A DNA stretch of 64,000 bases from Rosenbergiella collisarenosi (GCF_018494085.1 NZ_JABBFP010000001.1:434001-498000), one strand, 5' to 3'; numbered from the stretch's first letter, positions 39,053 through 54,077 are shown. The notes: generated by a model from the sequence alone, not told the origin. Made by a program: numbers and translations.

Positions 39053-41275
39053 TTAGAATTTATAGGATACGTTGACGGAGACGTTACGTGGCTGGCCGTA
39101 AACATCGCTATTTCGATAGGTATAGTAACCACGGTCGAATAGATTATTAATATTCGCCTGTACTGCGACCTGTTTGGTGACCTGATAGCGGGTGAAGAGG
39201 TTGGCCAACGGATAGCTACCCTGATAGACCCGCTGTGTGTTGCCGTCAGGTGTCTGAACATCCCAGAACACACGGTTTTGCCAAGTGAAACCACCGCCCA
39301 CGGTTAGCGCTGGCAGCGTTGGGAGTTGATAACGGCTAAAGAGTTTAAATACCGTTTGTGGCTGGTTGCTGCTATAGCGACCCGTTGAGTCGGTCGCTAC
39401 ATAGCGCGTTGCCCCAAAGGTCATCTGTAAGTTATCGGTGATCGCCCCGTTTAATTCAAACTCGGCGCCTTTACTGCGCGCACCTTTCGTCGCGACATAG
39501 GCCTGTTCGCTGCTATTGTTAACGTATACGCCATCTTGTTCTTGGCCGACGTCATTTTGTTCAATACGGAAGATAGCGAAGGTGGCGGTTAGCCGTCCAT
39601 CGTCCCACGCCGACTTCACACCCGTTTCATAGCTCTTCCCGGTGATAGGAGACAAGTAGTGGCCGCTGCTATCGCGATAGGTTTGCGGCTGGAAGATAGA
39701 GGTGTAGCTAGCGTAGGCTGACCAGGTATCGTTGAGGTCATACACGATACCAGCGTAAGGCATCGTATTGTTTTTTTCCATATCGCCACTGGAGCCATCG
39801 CTACGATATTGCGTGTAGCGCGCGCCCACAATCAGCGCGAGTGGATCGGCAAGCGAAAAACGAGCGGCAGCGTAAGCCGATTTTTGGCGGATAATATCAT
39901 TGGCGTTCTGGTACCAATCGCCCCAAGTCGGTTGGGCGATATTTCCATTCCAATGATTATTAAAGATGCCCATGTCGCTAGCGGTAATCTCGCTAGCATC
40001 GTCACTGGTCGTCCCGTTGCTACTCTGCGTAGCATTATGCTGACGGCTGTAATTGACCCCAAACATCAGCTGATGCTGGCGACCCAATAACTTAAAGGGG
40101 CCGCTGGCATAGCCATCGACAGACGTTAGCTCACGTTTGCCACGGTCTTTACTACCAAAACCATCAGCGCCCTCACCGGAGTCCATATCTGGCTTAGTGA
40201 GATAACCGACATAGAGGAGTTTATCGCTAAAGGTATTTTCGGCGTGAGTGCCGTTCAAGTGAGTAGACCAGCCGTTATCGAAATGATGCACTAAGTCAGC
40301 GTAGACCTTACGTACGGTGGTGTGGTAATAGGTCCAGTCCGCCGCCGAGTTGAGGCCTCGCCGATAGTGTGTGAGCGTACCATTATCATAAAAGACGGGA
40401 TTTCCACCCCAAGTCGGGTTACTAGTATCGGCGTCTTGGTAATCGTAGGCGAGGGAGAGCGTGGTGCGCTCGCTCAAATCGGCATCGATCGTCCCGTAAA
40501 GGAATTTGGTGTTTTTGGTATAGCGATCGAGCCAGCTATCTTGGTTTTGGTACCCCGCAATAACCCGCCCGCGCAGCGAGCCTGATTCGTTCAAGGGAGT
40601 AGAGAGGTCTGCGATATAACGTTGTTTATTCCAGCTACCATAACTGGCGTCTAAACTGCCGGTAGCTGTCTTACTGTCGGCATGCTTGCGCACCATATTT
40701 ACCGAGGCGGCAGGGCTACCTGCACCGGTCATTAACCCAGTCGCTCCGCGAATGACCTCAATCCGGTCATAAATAGAGGTATCCGAGGCGGTGTCGCCGT
40801 AGTTCCAAGCGTCTCCCATCGAGGTGGGAATACCATCATAAGTGAAATTAGTGAGCTTGAATCCGCGGGAGTAATAATAGGCTCTTTCGCTATCGTCCTG
40901 CTCACTTGTGATCCCCGTTGTATTATTTAATACATCGTTGATCGTTTGCAGTTGCTGATCCTGCATACGCTGCTGGGTAATCACGCTTAATGATTGAGGT
41001 ACATCGCGAGGAGTCAAGAGTAGTTTGGTCGCGGCTCGCGTGGTTTTGACCTGATAATCCTGAGTGGAGTGATCATCACTACTATTAACGGGTGCACCGT
41101 AGACCACTACGTCCTGCTGTGTCCCGCTGTCGGTGGCAGCGTTAGCCTCAGCACGCGCGGCAGGAAGGGTAACCAGCGAATGTACGGTGAACGCCAGTAG
41201 CGAGAGTGTGAATACCTTATTGACCTGCGGTGTGTATGCAATGAGACGGGCCGTGCTTCTGCGAGCAGTAGACAT
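39053..41275 (-). CDS. fhuE: TonB-dependent ferric coprogen/hydroxamate receptor FhuE
   Basis: This outer-membrane receptor aligns throughout with E. coli FhuE (coprogen, rhodotorulic acid, ferrioxamine B). The 740-residue precursor has a signal peptide, a TonB-box-like DVVVYG near the mature N-terminus and a plug domain (about 85-200; RDVPQSLSVITQQRMQDQ, YYSRGF, EVIRGATGLMTGAGSPA). A 22-strand barrel follows, ending in YKF with terminal Phe. The ATG at 41275 follows AGGGA by seven bases. A Fur box lies about 100 bases upstream. No siderophore synthesis or fhuBCD genes are in the window. Confidence 0.9.
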   Translation of the reverse strand: MSTARRSTARLIAYTPQVNKVFTLSLLAFTVHSLVTLPAARAEANAATDSGTQQDVVVYGAPVNSSDDHSTQDYQVKTTRAATKLLLTPRDVPQSLSVITQQRMQDQQLQTINDVLNNTTGITSEQDDSERAYYYSRGFKLTNFTYDGIPTSMGDAWNYGDTASDTSIYDRIEVIRGATGLMTGAGSPAASVNMVRKHADSKTATGSLDASYGSWNKQRYIADLSTPLNESGSLRGRVIAGYQNQDSWLDRYTKNTKFLYGTIDADLSERTTLSLAYDYQDADTSNPTWGGNPVFYDNGTLTHYRRGLNSAADWTYYHTTVRKVYADLVHHFDNGWSTHLNGTHAENTFSDKLLYVGYLTKPDMDSGEGADGFGSKDRGKRELTSVDGYASGPFKLLGRQHQLMFGVNYSRQHNATQSSNGTTSDDASEITASDMGIFNNHWNGNIAQPTWGDWYQNANDIIRQKSAYAAARFSLADPLALIVGARYTQYRSDGSSGDMEKNNTMPYAGIVYDLNDTWSAYASYTSIFQPQTYRDSSGHYLSPITGKSYETGVKSAWDDGRLTATFAIFRIEQNDVGQEQDGVYVNNSSEQAYVATKGARSKGAEFELNGAITDNLQMTFGATRYVATDSTGRYSSNQPQTVFKLFSRYQLPTLPALTVGGGFTWQNRVFWDVQTPDGNTQRVYQGSYPLANLFTRYQVTKQVAVQANINNLFDRGYYTYRNSDVYGQPRNVSVNVSYKF

Positions 41276-41377
41276 AATTATCCCTATAAAATCCAAAGAT
41301 TTAGATGCTGAATGCCTTTATTTTTTATTTGTCTGCGTAGGTGGCGACAAGGAATGGCATTTTTTGTAAATGAGAAG

Positions 41378-41396
41378 GTTAATCATAATCATTTGT
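41378..41396 (-). promoter_or_regulatory. Fur box upstream of fhuE
   Basis: On the minus strand ACAAATGATTATGATTAAC matches about 14 of 19 positions of the Fur consensus (GATAATGATAATCATTATC). It lies about 100 bases upstream of the fhuE start. A further half-site (ATAATCATT on the minus strand) follows at about 41410. Iron repression of fhuE and the yncE-like gene is the likely outcome. Confidence 0.7.
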
Positions 41397-43027
<1,631 letters not shown>

Positions 43028-43050
43028 TATCAATTAATGAGGGATAGTTT

Positions 43051-43383
43051 ATGAGCTTTTTCATTTCTGACGCAGCAGCAGCGGCTGGCGCACCAGCACA
43101 AAATAGTAGTTTCTCGATGATCATCATGCTGGTCGTGTTCGGCCTCATTTTCTTCTTTATGATCCTTCGTCCACAGCAGAAACGCGCGAAAGAACATAAA
43201 AAGTTAATGGAATCGATCGCGAAAGGCGACGAGGTGATGACCACCTCAGGTTTCGTTGGCCGAGTGACTAAAATCTCTGAAACGGGCTATGTTGCTATCG
43301 CGTTAAACGAAACCAATGAAGTCGTGGTTAAGCGTGATTTCGTCGCTGCCGTTCTGCCTAAAGGCACAATGAAAGCATTATAA
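43051..43383 (+). CDS. yajC: Sec translocon accessory subunit YajC
   Basis: YajC associates with SecDF in the holotranslocon. The 110-residue protein has a short periplasmic N-terminus, one membrane helix (about 20-40, IIMLVVFGLIFFFMI) and a basic cytoplasmic domain beginning RPQQKRAKEHKKL. Length and motif match E. coli YajC (110). It lies 23 bases after tgt and 25 before secD. Confidence 0.96.
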   Translation: MSFFISDAAAAAGAPAQNSSFSMIIMLVVFGLIFFFMILRPQQKRAKEHKKLMESIAKGDEVMTTSGFVGRVTKISETGYVAIALNETNEVVVKRDFVAAVLPKGTMKAL

Positions 43384-43408
43384 TTTCACTCTTCCTTAGG
43401 GAACTGCC

Positions 43409-45256
43409 GTGTTAAATCGTTATCCTTTATGGAAGTACATCATGCTGATCGTTGTGTTACTGGTCGGCCTGTTGTATGCACTTCCAAACCTCTATGGTGA
43501 GGATCCGGCTGTTCAGGTCACGGGTGAGCGGGGCGCCGCTGCCAGTGAGCAGACAATGGATCAGATCCAGACCGTACTGAAACAACAACATATCGATACC
43601 CGTTCGATCGTGCTTGAGAATGGTGCCATCATGGCGCGTTTCGCAAACACTGATATCCAACTGCGAGCACGTGAAGCCTTAGTGAGCGCATTAGGTAACA
43701 ACTATGTTGTGGCGTTAAACCTTGCACCGGCGACACCACGCTGGTTAGCGGCGCTTTCTGCTGAGCCAATGAAGCTTGGTCTAGATTTGCGGGGTGGTGT
43801 GCACTTTTTAATGGAAGTGGACATGGACACTGCTTTAGGCAAGCTGCAAGAGCAAAATGCTGAAACGCTACGGGGTGACCTGCGTACCGCGAAACTCGGC
43901 TATACCACAGTCGGTAAAATCGATAACTACGGTATTCAGATCCAGTTCCCAAATGCGCAGGCGCGCGATGCCGCCGTCAGCTACCTCAGCCCGCGTCATC
44001 GTGATTTAGTTATCAGAAGCCGTGGTAGTAATCAGCTGACTGCGGCGATGACGGATGCCCGCTTAAGCGAAGCTCGTGAGTATGCGGTACAGCAAAACAT
44101 TACTATTCTGCGTAACCGTGTTAACCAGTTAGGGGTTTCTGAGCCGTTAGTACAGCGTCAAGGTTCCGATCGGATCGTAGTAGAGTTACCGGGTATCCAA
44201 GACACTGCACGGGCCAAAGAGATTTTGGGGGCAACCGCGACACTTGAGTTCCGTTTAGTCAATACCAGTGTCGATCCTGCGGCTATCGCAGCAGGTCGAG
44301 TCCCGGGTGACTCCGAAGTCAAGGCCATGCGCGATGGCCAACCGGTGGTGTTATACAAGCGTATCGTACTGACCGGGGATCATATTACCGATTCCACCTC
44401 AACGATGGACGAGTATAACCAGCCACAAGTTAATATCTCGCTAGATAGCGCAGGCGGTAACGCCATGTCTGATTTTACGCGTAACAATATTGGCAAACCG
44501 ATGGCGACATTGTTTGTTGAATATAAAGACAGCGGTAAAAAAGACGCTAATGGTCGAGCGATTTTAGCCAAGCAAGAAGAAGTGATTAACGTCGCGAATA
44601 TTCAATCGCGTCTAGCTAATAGCTTCCGTATTACAGGGATTAATAATCCTAACGAAGCGCATCAGCTTTCCTTGCTGTTACGTGCGGGTGCCTTAATCGC
44701 GCCAATCCAGATCGTTGAAGAACGCACCATTGGTCCAACCATGGGTCAACAGAATATCCAACAAGGCTTACACGCCTGCCTGTGGGGTGTTGCGGTGTCG
44801 ATTCTCTTTATGCTGGTGTTCTACAAGAAGTTCGGCGTGATCGCGACTACGGCGTTAATTGCTAACTTAATCTTGATCATCGGTATTATGTCACTGCTGC
44901 CTGGCGCAACCTTGACGATGCCGGGTATTGCCGGGATTGTCTTGACCTTGGCGGTAGCGGTCGATGCCAACGTCTTGATCAACGAGCGGATTAAGGAAGA
45001 GCTGCGTAATGGGCGGACGGTACAGCAGGCGATCCATGAAGGTTATCGTGGCGCGTTTTCGAGTATTGTCGATGCCAACATCACCACGCTTATCACGGCT
45101 ATTATCCTCTATGCTGTAGGTACCGGCTCTATTAAAGGGTTTGCGATTACGACAGCGATTGGGGTGGCAACCTCTATGTTTACGGCTATTGTCGGGACGC
45201 GAGCGATCGTGAACCTAGTTTACGGCGGCAAACGTATCAACAAGCTGTCGATTTAA
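43409..45256 (+). CDS. secD: protein translocase subunit SecD
   Basis: SecD with SecF uses the proton gradient to complete export of preproteins on the periplasmic side. The 615 residues match E. coli SecD. One N-terminal helix (about 8-28) precedes a large periplasmic P1 domain including [15 protein letters not shown]. Five C-terminal helices follow, with the conserved Asp in [18 protein letters not shown] and [15 protein letters not shown]. It lies 10 bases before secF. Confidence 0.97.
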   Translation: MLNRYPLWKYIMLIVVLLVGLLYALPNLYGEDPAVQVTGERGAAASEQTMDQIQTVLKQQHIDTRSIVLENGAIMARFANTDIQLRAREALVSALGNNYVVALNLAPATPRWLAALSAEPMKLGLDLRGGVHFLMEVDMDTALGKLQEQNAETLRGDLRTAKLGYTTVGKIDNYGIQIQFPNAQARDAAVSYLSPRHRDLVIRSRGSNQLTAAMTDARLSEAREYAVQQNITILRNRVNQLGVSEPLVQRQGSDRIVVELPGIQDTARAKEILGATATLEFRLVNTSVDPAAIAAGRVPGDSEVKAMRDGQPVVLYKRIVLTGDHITDSTSTMDEYNQPQVNISLDSAGGNAMSDFTRNNIGKPMATLFVEYKDSGKKDANGRAILAKQEEVINVANIQSRLANSFRITGINNPNEAHQLSLLLRAGALIAPIQIVEERTIGPTMGQQNIQQGLHACLWGVAVSILFMLVFYKKFGVIATTALIANLILIIGIMSLLPGATLTMPGIAGIVLTLAVAVDANVLINERIKEELRNGRTVQQAIHEGYRGAFSSIVDANITTLITAIILYAVGTGSIKGFAITTAIGVATSMFTAIVGTRAIVNLVYGGKRINKLSI

Positions 45257-45266
45257 GGAGCCTGTC

Positions 45267-46232
45267 GTGGCACAAGAATATAGTATTGAACAACTTAATT
45301 ATGGCCGTAAAGTGCATGACTTCATGCGCTGGGACAAGCTTGCCTTTACCCTATCGGCGTTGCTGTTGATTGCCTCTGCCATCATTATTGGTGTGCGTGG
45401 CTTTAACTGGGGACTCGACTTTACCGGCGGTACGGTTATCGAGATCACGCTAGAGAAACCCGGTGAATTGGATGTGATGCGCTCAGCATTACAACATGCC
45501 GGCTTCAGTGATCCTCAGGTGCAGAACTTTGGAAGCAGCCGTGAGGTGATGGTTCGTTTATCTCCTCATGACGGTAACGCTGGGCAAGAGCTCGGAACTA
45601 AAGTTATTAGCGAAATCAACCAAGCGACTCAGCAAACTGCGGTAGTTAAGCGTATTGAGTTTGTTGGGCCGAGCGTTGGTAGCGACTTGGCACAAGCCGG
45701 TGCACTCGCCCTGCTGGCGGCATTGATTTGTATCTTGATTTATGTCGGCTTGCGGTTCGAATGGCGTCTAGCGTTAGGGGCGGTATTAGCCCTTGCGCAT
45801 GACGTGGTCATCACGATGGGCGTGTTATCGCTGTTCCACATTGAGGTTGATTTAACGATTATTGCCTCGCTGATGTCGGTGATCGGTTACTCGTTAAATG
45901 ACAGTATTGTTGTCTCCGACCGGATTCGTGAGAACTTCCGTAAAATTCGTCGTGGGACACCTTACGATATCGTCAACATCTCTCTGACTCAGACGCTGAG
46001 CCGGACGTTGATGACCTCGGCAACAACCTTAGTCGTGGTATTGATGCTGTTTATCTTCGGTGGTGAGCTACTACGTGGTTTCTCACTGACGATGTTAATC
46101 GGTGTGACTATCGGTACGGTCTCTTCGATTTATGTTGCCTCAGCGCTTGCGCTGAAACTCGGCATGAAGCGCGAACATATGTTGGTGCAGAAGGTCGAGA
46201 AGGAAGGGGCAGACCAGCCACGTATTCAGTAA
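45267..46232 (+). CDS. secF: protein translocase subunit SecF
   Basis: SecF is the partner of SecD in the inner-membrane export complex. The 321-residue protein (E. coli 323) has six membrane segments. The first periplasmic segment starts [14 protein letters not shown], and the conserved region in the fourth helix is [20 protein letters not shown], carrying the Asp found in the proton path. GGAGCC precedes a GTG start. A strong terminator follows. Confidence 0.97.
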   Translation: MAQEYSIEQLNYGRKVHDFMRWDKLAFTLSALLLIASAIIIGVRGFNWGLDFTGGTVIEITLEKPGELDVMRSALQHAGFSDPQVQNFGSSREVMVRLSPHDGNAGQELGTKVISEINQATQQTAVVKRIEFVGPSVGSDLAQAGALALLAALICILIYVGLRFEWRLALGAVLALAHDVVITMGVLSLFHIEVDLTIIASLMSVIGYSLNDSIVVSDRIRENFRKIRRGTPYDIVNISLTQTLSRTLMTSATTLVVVLMLFIFGGELLRGFSLTMLIGVTIGTVSSIYVASALALKLGMKREHMLVQKVEKEGADQPRIQ

Positions 46233-46244
46233 GCGATGGCGATC

Positions 46245-46276
46245 AAAAAAAGGGACATGAAAATGTCCCTTTTTTT
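46245..46276. terminator. bidirectional terminator between secF and leuD
   Basis: A perfect 14-bp stem (AAAAAAAGGGACAT / ATGTCCCTTTTTTT) with a GAAA loop lies between the convergent secF and leuD stops. Each strand has a GC core followed by seven T, so it should end both operons. Confidence 0.95.
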
Positions 46277-46285
46277 ATGGTGAAA

Positions 46286-46891
46286 CTATTGTAAGAAAGC
46301 GGGTTGCTTCGCCTCGTAGGCATCGATAGACGCTGCATGTTGCAGGGTCAGGCCAATGCTATCTAAACCATTTAGCATACAGTGGCGACGGAAACTATCT
46401 AGCTCGAAGGTATACGTTTTTTCTCCTGCCTGAATCGTCATTGCTTCCAAATCAACGGTAAAATTAATCCCCGGGTGTTGCTCAACCTGCTGGAACAGCT
46501 CGTCGATTTGCGCTTCGCTTAATTTTACGAGTAGCAGCTGGTTGTTGAAACTATTGCTATAGAAGATATCGGCAAAAGACGGAGCGATGACGACGCGAAA
46601 ACCAAAATCGGTTAACGCCCACGGTGCGTGCTCCCGTGATGAACCACAGCCGAAGTTTTCGCGGGTTAACAGAATACTGGCACCCTTATACAACGGTTTG
46701 TTTAAGACGAAATCGGGGTTGGGGATCTTGCCTTGGTCGTCAATAAAACGCCAATCGTTAAATAGGTGCTGACCGAAACCGGTGCGTGTCACCTTCTGCA
46801 AAAATTGCTTAGGGATGATCGCATCAGTATCGACATTGGCCGCGTCTAACGGCGCAACTAATCCGGTGTGTTGCGTAAATTTAATTGCCAT
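46286..46891 (-). CDS. leuD: isopropylmalate isomerase small subunit
   Basis: LeuD with LeuC isomerises 2-isopropylmalate to 3-isopropylmalate in leucine synthesis. The 201 residues equal E. coli. It has the swivel-domain motif [16 protein letters not shown] near residue 75. It is the last gene of leuABCD, 11 bases after leuC, and ends at a strong terminator shared with secF. Confidence 0.97.
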   Translation of the reverse strand: MAIKFTQHTGLVAPLDAANVDTDAIIPKQFLQKVTRTGFGQHLFNDWRFIDDQGKIPNPDFVLNKPLYKGASILLTRENFGCGSSREHAPWALTDFGFRVVIAPSFADIFYSNSFNNQLLLVKLSEAQIDELFQQVEQHPGINFTVDLEAMTIQAGEKTYTFELDSFRRHCMLNGLDSIGLTLQHAASIDAYEAKQPAFLQ

Positions 46892-46902
46892 GTTGCAGAT
46901 CC

Positions 46903-48303
46903 TCAGTTCAAGGTACGGATGTCAGTGAAGCGACCGGTAACGGCAGCGGCGGCGGCCATAGCGGGACTGACCAAATGAGTCCGTCCACCCCGTCCTTGAC
47001 GACCTTCAAAGTTACGGTTACTCGTGGATGCACAACGCTCCCCGGCATTTAGGCGGTCGTTGTTCATGGCTAAACACATTGAGCAGCCGGGTAGACGCCA
47101 TTCAAATCCAGCCTCTAAGAAGATTTTATCTAAGCCTTCTTCTTCGGCCTGCGCTTTGACTGGGCCTGAACCAGGAACCACCATGGCTACGATGCCTGGT
47201 GCGACCTTGCGCCCCTTGGCAATTGCGGCGGCGGCGCGCAAATCTTCAATACGTGAGTTGGTACAAGATCCAATAAAGACTTTATCGATGGCAACATCGG
47301 TTAAGCGGATGCCTCCCTCTAAGCCCATATACGCTAGCGCTTTTTCAGCTGAAGCTCGTTCCACTGGATCGCTAAACTCTTCTGGACGCGGGATTGGTTG
47401 GTCGACGGCGATGACCTGCCCAGGGTTGGTTCCCCAAGTCACCTGTGGGGCGATATCTGCGGCATCCAACGTTACGACACAGTCGAACTCTGCGTTATCG
47501 TCAGACTTCAGGGTTTTCCAGTAAGCGACAGCCTCATCCCACTGTTCACCCTTCGGCGCAAATTGACGACCTTTTAAGTATTCAAAGGTTGTGTCATCCG
47601 GCGCGACCAAGCCTGCCTTAGCCCCTAATTCTATCGCCATATTACACAGGGTCATACGACCCTCCATGCTAAGCGCTTCGATCGCCGCTCCGCAGAATTC
47701 GACCACATAACCCGTACCGCCTGCGCTACCGGTCTTACCAATGATGGCTAAGACGATATCTTTCGCCGAGATCCCGCCAATAGCAGAGCCGGTTACCTCG
47801 ATTTTCATCGTCTTGGCGCGGCCTTGTTTTAAGGTTTGGGTCGCCATGACGTGTTCAACTTCTGAGGTACCGATACCGAATGCCAGAGCACCGAAGGCGC
47901 CATGGGTGGCAGTGTGGGAATCGCCACACACAATGGTCATACCGGGTAAGGTGATGCCTTGTTCTGGGCCGATGACATGCACGATACCTTGGAAAGGATG
48001 GTTTAAATCATAAAGACTCACCCCAAATTCGGCGCAGTTTTTGATTAGCTCCTGCATTTGAATACGCGCCATCTCACCGGAAGCATTGATGTCACGTGTC
48101 TCGGTAGAGACATTGTGGTCCATCGTGGCAAAGGTCTTCGAGGGTTGACGTAATTGACGTCCGTGAGCCCGCAAGCCATCGAAGGCCTGTGGTGAGGTCA
48201 CTTCGTGAACTAAGTGGCGATCGATATACAAGATCGGCGTCTCTTGAGGCGCTTCGTGAACGACATGTGCATCAAATAACTTCTGGTATAAGGTTTTGCT
48301 CAT
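46903..48303 (-). CDS. leuC: isopropylmalate isomerase large subunit
   Basis: LeuC is the iron-sulfur subunit of isopropylmalate isomerase, of the aconitase family. The 466 residues equal E. coli when the ATG at 48303 ([13 protein letters not shown]) is used; longer readings run into leuB. Cluster ligands are the Cys in FIGSCTNSR and the two in [24 protein letters not shown] is the substrate-binding segment. It starts four bases after the leuB stop. Confidence 0.97.
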   Translation of the reverse strand: MSKTLYQKLFDAHVVHEAPQETPILYIDRHLVHEVTSPQAFDGLRAHGRQLRQPSKTFATMDHNVSTETRDINASGEMARIQMQELIKNCAEFGVSLYDLNHPFQGIVHVIGPEQGITLPGMTIVCGDSHTATHGAFGALAFGIGTSEVEHVMATQTLKQGRAKTMKIEVTGSAIGGISAKDIVLAIIGKTGSAGGTGYVVEFCGAAIEALSMEGRMTLCNMAIELGAKAGLVAPDDTTFEYLKGRQFAPKGEQWDEAVAYWKTLKSDDNAEFDCVVTLDAADIAPQVTWGTNPGQVIAVDQPIPRPEEFSDPVERASAEKALAYMGLEGGIRLTDVAIDKVFIGSCTNSRIEDLRAAAAIAKGRKVAPGIVAMVVPGSGPVKAQAEEEGLDKIFLEAGFEWRLPGCSMCLAMNNDRLNAGERCASTSNRNFEGRQGRGGRTHLVSPAMAAAAAVTGRFTDIRTLN

Positions 48304-48307
48304 TTTA

Positions 48308-50967
<2,660 letters not shown>

Positions 50968-51009
50968 ATTTACTTCCTTAATTTCTTATATTTGATGGCC
51001 TTAGCGCAT

Positions 51010-51036
51010 AAAAAAACCCGCGCTGTTCGGCGCGGG
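51010..51036 (-). terminator. leu operon attenuator
   Basis: On the minus strand CCCGCGC / GCGCGGG (7 bp, 6-base loop) followed by seven T lies between leuL and leuA. It is the terminator hairpin of a classic leader-peptide attenuator, formed when the ribosome reads through the leucine codons of leuL. Confidence 0.93.
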
Positions 51037-51063
51037 TTTTTCAGTTCTTTCAGGCTTTAATCT

Positions 51064-51144
51064 TTATTCGTTTTCGCCCACAGAACAACCGCGCTGATAT
51101 TTAGCGAGGAGGAGGAGTTCTGTGAGGTGAGTGAAACGAATCAT
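51064..51144 (-). CDS. leuL: leu operon leader peptide
   Basis: A 26-codon ORF encodes MIRFTHLTELLLLAKYQRGC and six more residues. It has four consecutive CTC leucine codons at positions 10-13 plus another at 7. The arrangement matches E. coli leuL (28 codons, four consecutive CUA), although the codon choice differs. Stalling at these codons when charged leucyl-tRNA is scarce should favour an antiterminator and expression of leuABCD. The stop lies 28 bases before the attenuator stem. Confidence 0.9.
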   Translation of the reverse strand: MIRFTHLTELLLLAKYQRGCSVGENE

Positions 51145-51177
51145 TATTAAAGCCTATAGAAAGCGTGTGTGCCTATA

Positions 51178-51206
51178 TTGGTACGTGAATCAGCAGGGTA
51201 TGTCAA
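51178..51206 (-). promoter_or_regulatory. leuABCD promoter
   Basis: On the minus strand a perfect TTGACA (51206-51201) is followed after 17 bases by TACCAA, or slightly further by AATATA, about 35 bases upstream of leuL. The -35 is strong and the -10 poor, as in other attenuated amino-acid operons. Confidence 0.55.
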
Positions 51207-51268
51207 CGAAAAATTAACCACGCTGTTATTTAACAAGTGTGAATAATATGAGTAAGAGCACGTATCAC

Positions 51269-51535
51269 CAGTATATTTTTTAAATCAATGATTTATATAT
51301 AATAATTTCATATAAATACTTTTGCGATAGATGATTATTCTGCTTGATTACCAATGATTGGCGGTTTAGTTTGCGGTAATAACGCTATGCAGTACAGCTG
51401 ACTTGATATAATGACGGGTCTCTCTAGTGAGACATTTTCTTTATTTCGTTATGAATGGGGGATATCAAGCTATTTATGAGAATGTGCTTAGCTTTTTTAT
51501 TATGTCGATAAGTGAAATGTCAGAATAATTCTCTA
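51269..51535. promoter_or_regulatory. AT-rich ilvIH upstream region with Lrp-like sites
   Basis: Three 15-base elements match the Lrp consensus YAGHAWATTWTDCTR at 13 of 15 positions: CAGTATATTTTTTAA (51269-51283), TAGATGATTATTCTG (51328-51342) and CAGAATAATTCTCTA (51521-51535). They lie upstream of ilvIH, where Lrp activates the operon in E. coli. Downstream, TTGACT (51558-51563) with a weak ATTTAA (51581-51586) may be the ilvI promoter. The region between leuL and ilvI carries no leuO gene, unlike E. coli. Confidence 0.55.
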
Positions 51536-51725
51536 TTCATTTTGCTGGTAAGTTTTTTTGACTTATTTTCTGTGCCGCGAATTTAAGCGGTATGTTAACG
51601 TAAGAAGCTCCCCATTTAGAAAAACTTACTCTTCCGATTAACAAAGCGGATGGGGGGCATAAGCGAAGCATTTCTTATCACTGATGTCAGTGAACAGTCG
51701 TATGAGTGAGCAGCCGGAGGCAGTA

Positions 51726-53450
51726 ATGCAGATGTTGTCAGGAGCAGAAATGGTCATTCAATCATTGATTGACCAAGGCGTAAAACAGGTGTTCGGTTAT
51801 CCCGGCGGAGCAGTTCTCGATATTTACGATGCGATCCAAACGGTGGGCGGTGTTGACCATATCCTCGTTCGCCACGAACAAGCCGCTGTGCATATGGCTG
51901 ATGCTGTCGCGCGGGCGACGGGCGAAACCGGGGTCGTGTTAGTGACTTCTGGACCTGGCGCAACGAATGCTATTACAGGTATCGCCACGGCATATATGGA
52001 TTCAATTCCCATGGTTGTACTCTCTGGGCAAGTCGCTTCCTCATTGATCGGTAGCGATGCGTTTCAAGAGTGCGACATGATTGGAATTTCGCGCCCAATC
52101 GTCAAACACAGTTTTCTCGTCAAGCGCACCGAAGATATCCCTGAGATGATTAAAAAAGCCTTTTGGTTAGCCTCAAGTGGGCGGCCCGGGCCGGTAGTCA
52201 TTGATCTACCGAAGGATATTCTTAATCCGGCAGTGAAACTGCCTTATCACTGGCCAGAAAGCGTTAGCTTAAGAAGCTATAACCCCACTGTTCAAGGCCA
52301 TAAAGGGCAGATTAAACGCGCACTCAGTACGCTGCTGGCCGCTAAGCAGGCCGTGATTTATGCCGGTGGCGGAGTGATTACGGCCAACGCAGAATCCGCC
52401 TTGAAAACGGTAGCGGAAAAGCTTCAATTACCGGTCACCACGACACTAATGGGATTAGGCTGTTTTCCTGGCACGCACCCACAAAGCGTCGGTATGTTGG
52501 GAATGCACGGCACTTACGAAGCGAATATGACCATGCATAATGCAGATGTTATCTTCGCGGTAGGCGTGCGTTTCGATGATCGGACGACGAATAATATCGA
52601 GAAATACTGCCCGAATGCCACCGTGATCCATATCGATATTGACCCAGCATCCATCTCTAAAACGGTCAATGCCGATGTCCCGGTGGTCGGCGACGCACGT
52701 CAAGTGTTAGAGCAAATGGTAGAGCTCCTCGATAAAGCGCCACCCGTTTCGGCGACATTGGCAGCCGAATGGTGGGCGAAAATTGATCAGTGGCGCGCCC
52801 GCGACTGCCTCGCTTTCTCGACGGATGGCGATAAAATTAAGCCGCAAGCGGCAATTCGCACGTTGTGGAAATTAACCAAGGGTCAGGCCTATGTTGCCTC
52901 GGATGTTGGGCAGCATCAGATGTTTGCCGCACTTCACTATCCGTTCGATAAATCTCGGCGCTGGATTAACTCCGGTGGACTAGGCACGATGGGGTTCGGC
53001 TTGCCTGCCGCACTGGGGGTGAAATTATGCTTACCAGAAGAAACGGTGGTGTGCGTGACGGGTGACGGCAGTATTCAAATGAATATCCAAGAGCTGTCGA
53101 CGGCGCTGCAATATGGGTTGCCTATCTTGGTGCTGAATCTCAATAACCGCTACTTAGGTATGGTTAAGCAGTGGCAGGATATGATTTACTCAGGACGTCA
53201 CTCGCACTCCTACATGGAGTCGCTGCCGAATTTCGTTAAAATTGCCGAGGCTTATGGTCATGTCGGAATCGCGATTACGTCGCCCGATGAGCTTGAAGAG
53301 AAGTTGCAACAAGCCCTCGACTTAGTGGCTGAAGGGCGTTTAGTCTTTGTCGATGTGATGGTCGATGGTAGCGAGCATGTTTACCCTATGTTAGTTCGCG
53401 GCTCGGGGATGAATGAGATGTGGTTAAGTAAGACGGAAAGGAGTGAATAA
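51726..53450 (+). CDS. ilvI: acetolactate synthase III large subunit
   Basis: IlvI is the catalytic subunit of the valine-sensitive AHAS III, making acetolactate or acetohydroxybutyrate with TPP and FAD. Starting at 51726, after GGAGG with proper spacing, gives 574 residues, exactly E. coli's length, with N-terminus [19 protein letters not shown]. An ATG 14 codons upstream is unlikely. Motifs are [14 protein letters not shown], the catalytic Glu in [11 protein letters not shown], and the TPP motif [14 protein letters not shown] to NLNN. The stop overlaps the ilvH start by one base. Confidence 0.97.
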   Translation: MQMLSGAEMVIQSLIDQGVKQVFGYPGGAVLDIYDAIQTVGGVDHILVRHEQAAVHMADAVARATGETGVVLVTSGPGATNAITGIATAYMDSIPMVVLSGQVASSLIGSDAFQECDMIGISRPIVKHSFLVKRTEDIPEMIKKAFWLASSGRPGPVVIDLPKDILNPAVKLPYHWPESVSLRSYNPTVQGHKGQIKRALSTLLAAKQAVIYAGGGVITANAESALKTVAEKLQLPVTTTLMGLGCFPGTHPQSVGMLGMHGTYEANMTMHNADVIFAVGVRFDDRTTNNIEKYCPNATVIHIDIDPASISKTVNADVPVVGDARQVLEQMVELLDKAPPVSATLAAEWWAKIDQWRARDCLAFSTDGDKIKPQAAIRTLWKLTKGQAYVASDVGQHQMFAALHYPFDKSRRWINSGGLGTMGFGLPAALGVKLCLPEETVVCVTGDGSIQMNIQELSTALQYGLPILVLNLNNRYLGMVKQWQDMIYSGRHSHSYMESLPNFVKIAEAYGHVGIAITSPDELEEKLQQALDLVAEGRLVFVDVMVDGSEHVYPMLVRGSGMNEMWLSKTERSE

Positions 53451-53941
53451 TGCGCCGGATATTGTCAGTAATACTTGAAAATGAGTCTGGGGCATTATCG
53501 AGAGTCGTCGGGCTCTTTTCTCAGCGTGGCTATAATATCGAAAGCCTGGCCGTCGCCCCGACGGAAGATCCCACATTATCGCGCATTACTATCCAGACGA
53601 TCGGCGATGAAAAAGTGTTGGAGCAGATTGAGAAACAGTTGCACAAGCTGGTGGATGTCTTACGGGTCAACGAGCTAGGCCAAGGCGCTTTCGTTGAGCG
53701 AGAAGTCATGCTGGTGAAAATTATCGCCGAAGGCGCGGTGCGCGAAGAAATTAAGCGCTGTGCCGATATTTTTCGTGGGCAGATCGTCGATGTTAGCCCA
53801 CGTTTTTATACCGTGCAGTTAGTCGGTAGTGCAGAAAAACTTGATGCCTATCTGACGGCCGTCCGGGCGGTAACCGATATTGCCGAGGTCGTGCGTTCTG
53901 GTGTCATCGGAATTTCTCGTGGAGATAAAACGCTTAATTGA
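53450..53941 (+). CDS. ilvH: acetolactate synthase III regulatory subunit
   Basis: IlvH is the small subunit that stimulates IlvI and confers valine inhibition. The 163 residues equal E. coli. An N-terminal ACT domain (about 3-78) carries [20 protein letters not shown], the valine-binding region, and a C-terminal domain follows. TAATG overlap with ilvI implies coupled translation. Confidence 0.97.
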   Translation: MRRILSVILENESGALSRVVGLFSQRGYNIESLAVAPTEDPTLSRITIQTIGDEKVLEQIEKQLHKLVDVLRVNELGQGAFVEREVMLVKIIAEGAVREEIKRCADIFRGQIVDVSPRFYTVQLVGSAEKLDAYLTAVRAVTDIAEVVRSGVIGISRGDKTLN

Positions 53942-53948
53942 TCATTCA

Positions 53949-53974
53949 GCGGGCAGGGCGAAAGCCTTTCCCGC
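53949..53974 (+). terminator. hairpin after ilvH
   Basis: GCGGG (53949-53953) pairs with CCCGC (53970-53974), with an inner GGGC/GCCT pairing. It lies eight bases after the ilvH stop. There is no T-run, so it is a weak or Rho-assisted terminator. Confidence 0.4.
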
Positions 53975-53983
53975 GCTTACGAT

Positions 53984-54013
53984 TTGCTCGATACTCACGT
54001 CAAAGGGTATATA
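53984..54013 (+). promoter_or_regulatory. cra promoter
   Basis: TTGCTC (53984-53989) and TATATA (54008-54013) are separated by 18 bases, 65 bases before the cra start. This is a good match to a sigma-70 promoter. Confidence 0.5.
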
Positions 54014-54077
54014 GTCTTGAAGCATAAGCGTATTATCCAACGCATGTGGGCGTAGAGGGCAGAGGAGTGAGGCAAGG

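Noticed and set aside
51600-51665. A leader hairpin formed by CCCCAT and ATGGGG before ilvI
   Set aside because: The loop is about 35 bases and no T-run follows; there is no leader peptide rich in branched-chain codons, so attenuation is not supported.
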